From contig JBCCFD010000235.1 in the NCBI GenBank assembly GCA_039029915.1, positions 1-11,774 on the forward strand: a DNA stretch of 11,774 bases. The letters are read 5' to 3'. The first letter of the stretch is position 1, and each line of letters begins with the position of its first letter. The DNA comes from QQUD01 sp039029915 (lineage in GTDB: Bacteria; Chloroflexota; Anaerolineae; Promineifilales; Promineifilaceae). A program made the position numbers and the translations under genes. Under the pieces are notes generated by a model, which was not told the origin of the DNA, did no database searches, and saw only the letters and a program-made list of their open reading frames with translations. Positions 7,245 to 11,774 of the stretch are shown one piece after another.

Positions 7245-8498
7245 TTAATGTGAATGGTTTAAAAACCGAATAACGCCCCAAATACCAATTCCGATCATGA
7301 CGACCCCAAACCAAAATATCCCCGTTGATACGGCCGTTAATTCAAACAAATAGGCAGCGAGCAGCAACCCCAATGAATACCCTACACTAGAAATCGTAAG
7401 CCGCAGGCTATAAATTTTGCCCACCTGATTTTCAGGAAACTCCTCCTGAATCATAATTACAATCATTAAATCGCTCATCGGTGTTCCTAAGGCAGCCACA
7501 AACGCACCCGCTAATGCCATTGGGAATGATCCGCTCAAGCCAATGAGCAGCAAACCTAAGCCATAAATGATCGCCCCTGCGAATAAAAATCGAGGGCGAT
7601 TTTTGATCGTCATCGAGCCAATCACTAAATTGCTTAACACGCTGCCAACGCCATAAACGGTGATTAAAAAGCTATACCCTTGCACGCCGACATCAAGCCG
7701 TCCATCAGCCAGTAGCGCCAACCCAACCGTCATCGCCCCAGCCCACACAATGTTGGCGGCTAAGAAACTAAAAAGAGAGTAATAAACGGCCGTGTTCTCC
7801 CTCAGCAGTCGCAGCGCCTGCCTCAAATCGGCCGTAATAGTTTGCCAGCCAAACGGCCGTGGCTCGTCAGACGTTACTTTCCATTTAAAATTGCGCCCAA
7901 TCGCCACCAGCGCCAGCGCAGAAATACCAAACGTCAGCGCATCGATGGTAAAAAACTGCTCGATGGGGATAAACCCGATAATAAAACCAGCCACACCCGG
8001 TGCAAAAATTCGGGCCATTCGGCTGGTGACATCTAGCAGCGCATTTCCCCCCTGCAATTCTTGGCTATTTTTGGTGAGTTGAGGCAAACTAGACTGGAGT
8101 GCAGGCTCAAAGATGGCGCTTAACGCCCCATCGATGGCTGAAATAACCGCGAGATGGAACAAGGTTATCTCCCCAAGTAAAGCGGCAACAGGCAGTGAAA
8201 GAATCGACAGCGCCCGCAACAGATCAATCACAATCATCGTTTTTTGACGATCCCAAATATCAGCGAAGTATCCGCCAATAAGGCCAAACGCTAAGCGGGT
8301 GATTGACCCTGCCGCTAATACAAACCCGGCCTCGCTCCCAATGATCTGAACCGACAGCCAAACGATGGCAATCTCAAAAAAGAGATCACCAAAGGCTGAC
8401 AAAAGCTGACCAATCCACAGCAAGCGAATGTGACGTAAACGAAGTACAGAAAAAGGTGTCATAGCCCCAATTTTATCTGGTAATTGGGCAGTTTCCAC
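7245..8498 (-). CDS. MFS transporter, drug/siderophore-exporter type
   Basis: A 417-residue major facilitator protein with about twelve hydrophobic segments, the normal number and length. Between TM2 and TM3 (residues about 75-86) it has a motif-A form, GGYFADIWDRQK, with a second basic loop (KNRPR) between TM8 and TM9. The opening HIRLLWIGQLLSAFGDLFFEIAIVWL is typical of the MFS subfamily containing macrolide and enterobactin exporters; the substrate cannot be told. The start is uncertain: GTG at 8498 has a weak GAGAA upstream, while ATG at 8462 would give a 405-residue protein beginning MTPFSVLRLR, a very usual MFS N-terminus. The gene is alone on its strand, convergent with the kinase and divergent from the metalloprotease gene. 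Confidence 0.9.
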   Translation of the reverse strand: METAQLPDKIGAMTPFSVLRLRHIRLLWIGQLLSAFGDLFFEIAIVWLSVQIIGSEAGFVLAAGSITRLAFGLIGGYFADIWDRQKTMIVIDLLRALSILSLPVAALLGEITLFHLAVISAIDGALSAIFEPALQSSLPQLTKNSQELQGGNALLDVTSRMARIFAPGVAGFIIGFIPIEQFFTIDALTFGISALALVAIGRNFKWKVTSDEPRPFGWQTITADLRQALRLLRENTAVYYSLFSFLAANIVWAGAMTVGLALLADGRLDVGVQGYSFLITVYGVGSVLSNLVIGSMTIKNRPRFLFAGAIIYGLGLLLIGLSGSFPMALAGAFVAALGTPMSDLMIVIMIQEEFPENQVGKIYSLRLTISSVGYSLGLLLAAYLFELTAVSTGIFWFGVVMIGIGIWGVIRFLNHSH

Positions 8499-8520
8499 GG
8501 ATTTCTCAGCTCAATGAGGG

Positions 8521-8542
8521 TTGGTTATGGTTTGGTTACGGT
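8521..8542. promoter_or_regulatory. Tandem 11-bp repeat TTGGTTAYGGT in divergent promoter region
   Basis: Two head-to-tail copies, TTGGTTATGGT (8521-8531) and TTGGTTACGGT (8532-8542), differ at one base. They lie in the 117-bp gap between the divergent MFS and metalloprotease genes, where at least one promoter must sit. The 11-bp period is about one helical turn, as expected for a tandem regulator site. I could not define a convincing -35/-10 pair; GATAAT at 8548-8553 is a possible -10 without a good -35. Confidence 0.35.
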
Positions 8543-8615
8543 TTATTGATAATGTGTTGCCAAGACGTACTGACAAGGTTTTTTATTTTGTGGCACAAAA
8601 TTTTTAAGGAGAAGT

Positions 8616-10922
8616 GTGCAAGTGACCGAGGAAAAATATTTTATCGTTAAAGAAGAAGAAAGACTTCAAACTATTTTAGATAAAATCTTAAACGAGTCTA
8701 TTCTAGAATTTGAAAATGAAGAACTTCACAAAAGAGTGAGACAGATTGAACAAGAACTTCAAAAAAATCCAGATGTGGACGTCGAAGAATTGACGCTGAA
8801 GTTCGAAAAGTTTATTGAAGAAGAACTCCAAAAGTCTATAGAAGAGAAAATCCAAAAATTCAATTATGAATTCCAATCAGTTAATGCTGATTCAATAAAT
8901 GGCTTAGAAATCATTCCTGCCGGAACAAAATTGATCATTCCTGAAATTTCAAAACAACCTGAAGAGAATGAATCACACGCACCAAATGAATCGACAGAAG
9001 GCCCTAGCCCCTCACCGTCTACTCCCAAAAGATTCTTAGATTTTAGCCGTGCAGACCTTTGGGTCGGCCGACTTATGCAGATTGTGAAAAAAGTAAATGT
9101 TTACAACAGCATAATTAGTGAGATGAGCCATGAATTAGATGACGCAAAACGGGCTGATGAACAAAGCAAGAAAAACATAGAAGCATTAAGCGCGTTTGAG
9201 AAGCATCAGTATCAACAAGAACAGAAAGAAATTGCACTATCTCCATTCGAAAAAAGACAGGTTGGATCATTACGCCTGACGCTGAATAATATTGAGAATT
9301 TCTGCATTTTTGTGTTAACTCGATACTTTATTGGCATTTTGCCCCCTAATCGCATTGTCCCAAAAGGTCAAAATATTGAGACACATTTAATACGTGCTGT
9401 ACTTAATCATTTGTCGACCGACCTAGATATTATTTTAGCAGCTGTTAGCCAAAGACGCCGCCGAGAAACTGATGGGAAACTTAGAAGAACAACTTTTGGT
9501 GATACCCTTATTCAAGCTGATATTTTAGCCCTTGAAGCATTTTCCCCAGCTGATAAATACTTAAAGCATTTATTATTAGATAACGCCACAATTGAAGTAG
9601 TGACCTATTTCAGTGAAAACACGAAGGTCCGAATTTTGCCCTATTATCCAGACATTGTTCTTATTGGATTGCCTTACTCAGTAGGGTATTTTGAATTCTA
9701 CGATATTAATGTTTATCCATATCACAGAGGCGCGTTCAATCGGGAGGATGACAAAGTTTTGGAAGCTACTTGGGACGGGGAATTACCATTTGAAGCAATG
9801 GTTCCTTGGGAGTTTTTGATGCTCCCTCATGAAATTGCCCATTTTGTGTATTGGAACGGCCGTCTTCCACATAAAGAGAATCAAGACAAAACATTAGAGG
9901 ATCATTTCCGTGAAAAATTAACTAGTTCAGTAGAAGAAAAAGACCTAGGACTAAGCAAAAGGGATTGGCGATACCAATGGTTTGAAGAGCTTTTCTGCGA
10001 TGTATATTGTTGTCTGATCATGGGCCCGGTTGCCGTTTTAGGGTTACAGGCACTTATTTCAGATGCTGACCCTGACCATTTGTTCTTAGACGATGGGGCA
10101 CATCCAACGGCAGGATTACGGCCGTTTATCGCCTCTCTCATCTTAGACCGTGCCTACCCAGGACAGTTTGAAAATGCCATCGAACACCTAGATGAAAATT
10201 GGAAAGCTTATCTCACTTCTATTGGTGAATTGGAAAAATTGGATAGCTTAATCACAGTAGGTGAGCGACATGGTATAGGCGGAGGTTGGCTCAACCAATC
10301 GCCGAGAGATCATGACGACGCTCAACCAACCCAACCCAAAAAGGAAAAGCTTTCCTATGATGCAATTATGACTGGCCTCACACCCGTTATTGATTTGATT
10401 CTAGAGGAACTTAAATTGGAAGCAGACCCAAGCAGCCGACGTTATAAAAAGCTCCCATGGTCTAATGAACTCAAAGCAGGGGAAGATTTATCAAATTATC
10501 ATGAGACGTTACAAGCTATTACCAGATGGGAAGCAAAAGATATTCTTCCAGCAGCCTATAGAAAACGGGTAATTGACTACAATGCCAGTTCCCAAATGGC
10601 TCAAATTAAAGGGGCAGACAATAATGATTTGCCAAAACATTTAATTGAAAGTTACCTCAGCACGTGGGGAGACAAAGGGGGTGAAGGGGATATTGTGCCA
10701 GAGAGTGCTGATAAAGAAGATGGCAAAGGTAAGGGTTCAAGCGGGATTGAGTTACCTATTGGCAATAAAGGAAACCCAAAGCAGGGTAATGGCGGTCAAG
10801 ATGAATTACCAATTATTCCAGATGAATCTGGGGACAATCCAGAAAATCCAGCTCAGAAAGAAAGAAACCCAAAAAACAATAATAAAGGTAATCGTCAAGA
10901 GGAAGAAAGCTCATCTTCCTAG
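8616..10922 (+). CDS. Putative M48-like zinc metalloprotease with coiled-coil N-terminus
   Basis: A 768-residue protein I cannot assign to a named family. Residues 1-95 are charged and helical (probable coiled coil), and 112-137 are a Pro/Ser-rich linker. About 140-330 is an alpha-helical region with a repeated 'ALS(A/P)FEK' element at 190-196 and 207-213. The core carries LPHEIAH with HEXXH at 405-409, then WFEELFCD with ExxxD at E458-D462, then a HP....R motif (496-502). This order of HEXXH, ExxxD and HP..R is that of gluzincin proteases such as M48, which supports a zinc peptidase; the substrate is unknown. About 685-768 is Gly/Asn/Glu-rich and probably disordered. There is no signal peptide or convincing membrane segment, so it is likely cytosolic. 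The GTG at 8616 has AAGGAG only 4 nt upstream; a GTG at 8622 fits the spacing better. The DNA is clearly more AT-rich than the neighbours, suggesting acquisition. Confidence 0.8.
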   Translation: MQVTEEKYFIVKEEERLQTILDKILNESILEFENEELHKRVRQIEQELQKNPDVDVEELTLKFEKFIEEELQKSIEEKIQKFNYEFQSVNADSINGLEIIPAGTKLIIPEISKQPEENESHAPNESTEGPSPSPSTPKRFLDFSRADLWVGRLMQIVKKVNVYNSIISEMSHELDDAKRADEQSKKNIEALSAFEKHQYQQEQKEIALSPFEKRQVGSLRLTLNNIENFCIFVLTRYFIGILPPNRIVPKGQNIETHLIRAVLNHLSTDLDIILAAVSQRRRRETDGKLRRTTFGDTLIQADILALEAFSPADKYLKHLLLDNATIEVVTYFSENTKVRILPYYPDIVLIGLPYSVGYFEFYDINVYPYHRGAFNREDDKVLEATWDGELPFEAMVPWEFLMLPHEIAHFVYWNGRLPHKENQDKTLEDHFREKLTSSVEEKDLGLSKRDWRYQWFEELFCDVYCCLIMGPVAVLGLQALISDADPDHLFLDDGAHPTAGLRPFIASLILDRAYPGQFENAIEHLDENWKAYLTSIGELEKLDSLITVGERHGIGGGWLNQSPRDHDDAQPTQPKKEKLSYDAIMTGLTPVIDLILEELKLEADPSSRRYKKLPWSNELKAGEDLSNYHETLQAITRWEAKDILPAAYRKRVIDYNASSQMAQIKGADNNDLPKHLIESYLSTWGDKGGEGDIVPESADKEDGKGKGSSGIELPIGNKGNPKQGNGGQDELPIIPDESGDNPENPAQKERNPKNNNKGNRQEEESSSS

Positions 10923-10975
10923 CTTCAGAAAAAAATTGATTAGCAAATAATCGACCAAAACCAATAAGGTCATTT

Positions 10976-11059
10976 TGAGCGTGGTCAGGACATGGACACC
11001 GCTATTGCCAGAAACCAGTTCAATTGGTAATTGCAGCGGTCATGTTTCGACCACGCTCA
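10976..11059. repeat. Imperfect long hairpin repeat between convergent genes
   Basis: TGAGCGTGGTC (10976-10986) pairs perfectly with GACCACGCTCA (11049-11059). Inside it, ACATG (10990-10994) pairs with CATGT (11041-11045) and ACCGCT (10998-11003) with AGCGGT (11035-11040), giving a stem of about 35 nt per side with small internal loops. It lies between the 3' ends of the metalloprotease and TPR genes. The right arm (TTTCGACCACGCTCAG) resembles the arm at 47-61 (CTTCGACAGGCTCAG), suggesting a dispersed family. It may fold in RNA from either direction and separate the two genes, but there is no T-run. Confidence 0.65.
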
Positions 11060-11104
11060 GCTTCACTCATACGGCAACATATCTTAATGATTTGTTGATT
11101 AGCA

Positions 11105-11644
11105 TTATAATACAGTCCCTTCAAAGCGCGATTTAATCATTTGTACAAGCGTAGAATTTGACAGGTAAATTGCGAGATCTTTGGCCGCATTCCATTTTTG
11201 CAAAGCATTTTCCATTTCCTCAAGCAGTTGATAACAATCGCCCCACAAGATAAGAATTTGAACCAAAGCGATGTTATCACCTAAATCGTTAAAGATGCGA
11301 GCAGATTTTTCACAAGCCGCCATGGCTAATTTGTAATTTTCCGAATATCGATAGATTCTGGCAAGTTCCAACTGCAAAATGCCTTGGTATCTCAAATTCC
11401 CCATTTGCTGAAAATAGTCCAAACTTTGATTGGCAGCGCTAATGGCTTCGTCTAAACGATCTTGTTTACGGTGAATATTGGCGAAGTAATATAGGGTTGC
11501 TGCCTCTTCGCTGCGATTTTGAATTTTTCGACTAAGCTCAATCGCCTCTTCACAATACGCTTCCGCTTCGACCAAATCTCGTTTATGAAGGGCAATCTCG
11601 ACAAGCAATCGAATCGAATTAAGTTGCCAATAGTTATCCGGCAG
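11105..11644 (-). pseudogene. TPR-repeat protein, 5' end missing at inversion junction
   Basis: The C-terminal 179 codons of a tetratricopeptide protein, read from 11644 down to the TAA at 11105. Four or so TPR units of about 40 residues are visible, for example the unit with 'A..LYYFANIHRKQDRLDEAISAANQSLDYF' spacing and the next with 'LQLELARIYRYSENYKLAMAACEKSARIF'. Such long-spaced TPR arrays often form the C-terminal part of large signalling ATPases or regulators, but no such domain is in view. In this frame a TAG stop occurs at 11647-11645, immediately upstream of LPDNYWQLNSI, with no proper start. The coding sequence is therefore cut exactly where an inverted copy begins. The missing upstream part appears to be the plus-strand piece at 11650-11774. 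Whether the gene is really broken, phase-switched or misassembled cannot be decided here. Confidence 0.75.
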
Positions 11645-11774
11645 CTATCATGTATCGAGAAGCCAGGCTTTGGACAGTATTTGGTCCGGATATGCGAAAA
11701 GCAGAGGAGCTTGCTTTAAATGCAGCAGAGATTCAAAAAGCGCTGCAGGATAACTATTGGCAACTTAATTCGAT
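11613..11774. repeat. Inverted repeat flanking a 96-108 bp segment at window end
   Basis: The 27 bp at 11613-11639 are the exact reverse complement of 11748-11774. Allowing one mismatch the arms extend to 33 bp (11613-11645 and 11742-11774). Both arms encode the same peptide, DNYWQLNSI, on opposite strands. The single mismatch changes Gln (CAG, right arm) to Pro (CCG, left arm). Inverting the segment between the arms would join the plus-strand fragment in frame to the minus-strand TPR gene, restoring one continuous reading frame. The right arm ends at the last base of the window. Confidence 0.9.
11650..11774 (+). CDS. TPR-protein fragment, plus strand, runs off the window
   Basis: An open frame from ATG at 11650 (open back to a TAA at 11620-11622) to the window edge, about 41 residues: MYREARLWTVFGPDMRKAEE, then LALNAAEIQKALQ, then DNYWQLNSI. 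The helical pattern fits the TPR unit expected just before the first unit of the minus-strand gene, and its last nine residues are identical to the start of that gene's readable part. It is therefore most likely the displaced upstream part of the same gene, or of a very close paralogue. The ATG is probably not a true start. It has no convincing ribosome binding site. Confidence 0.6.
   Translation, partial: MYREARLWTVFGPDMRKAEELALNAAEIQKALQDNYWQLNS

Larger units (their letters stand above)
1011..10125. repeat. ACGGCCGT highly iterated palindrome, 13 copies
   Basis: Exact ACGGCCGT octamers begin at 1011, 1053, 2451, 4577, 4850, 5019, 5955, 6369, 7330, 7786, 7853, 9856 and 10118. Six are the perfect decamer AACGGCCGTT (1010, 1052, 2450, 4849, 5018, 6368). 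One-base variants TCGGCCGT occur at 2218 and 7828. Only four of 17 CGGCCG hexamers lie outside the exact octamer. Copies within genes are read as Thr-Ala-Val (six), Asn-Gly-Arg (three) and Arg-Pro (three); one is non-coding. The span given is from first to last copy; the copies are dispersed, not contiguous. Confidence 0.9.

Noticed and set aside
7842..8082. Plus-strand frames opposite the MFS gene
   Set aside because: They are complement shadows of a clear membrane transporter and carry no family signature.
10645..10950. 101-codon Lys-rich plus-strand frame inside the metalloprotease tail
   Set aside because: A shadow of the AAA/GAA-rich low-complexity tail, with no ribosome binding site and ending just past the real stop codon.
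10976..11059. Insertion sequence or MITE with target duplications
   Set aside because: There is a hairpin but no flanking direct repeat and no transposase, so only a repeat element is claimed.

Overview
The window looks like a chromosomal segment of a free-living bacterium with a two-membrane or Chloroflexota-like envelope. The DUF1800/DUF1501 pair, the OmpR-type two-component system, the Ala/Leu-rich helical-repeat protein and the tetratricopeptide protein would fit Chloroflexota (Anaerolineae or relatives). That placement is inference from gene content and cannot be fixed from the sequence. There are clear AGGAG-type ribosome binding sites, no rRNA or tRNA genes, no CRISPR array and no transposase.

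Layout. Positions 1-226 hold a dispersed-type inverted repeat and a bidirectional terminator. Positions 227-4658 are a minus-strand operon, transcribed right to left: a DUF1800 protein, a Tat-exported DUF1501 protein, and a membrane-anchored, extremely acidic protein with two helical repeats. Positions 4659-4921 are a divergent regulatory region with helically phased TTAAA-type repeats. Positions 4922-7088 (plus) encode an OmpR/PhoB-type response regulator overlapping a membrane histidine kinase. A minus-strand MFS transporter (7245-8498) converges on it. A divergent, AT-rich gene (8616-10922, plus) encodes a large HEXXH...ExxxD putative zinc metalloprotease. Beyond an imperfect hairpin repeat (10976-11059) lies a minus-strand TPR gene whose 5' part is broken off. 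A plus-strand piece of what seems to be its missing upstream part follows, joined through an inverted repeat that ends exactly at the window edge.

How it fits together. The kinase/regulator pair sits divergently next to the DUF1800-DUF1501-acidic operon and may regulate it; the 11-bp-period repeats in the shared region are the best candidate operator. The MFS, metalloprotease and TPR genes look like independent units.

The strongest unexplained signal is genomic: the octamer palindrome ACGGCCGT occurs 13 times in 11.8 kb (about 0.2 expected by chance). It falls in three different codon phases and also in non-coding DNA, much like the HIP1 palindrome of cyanobacteria. The second is the fold-back junction at the right edge, which is either an invertible segment or an assembly/amplification chimera.
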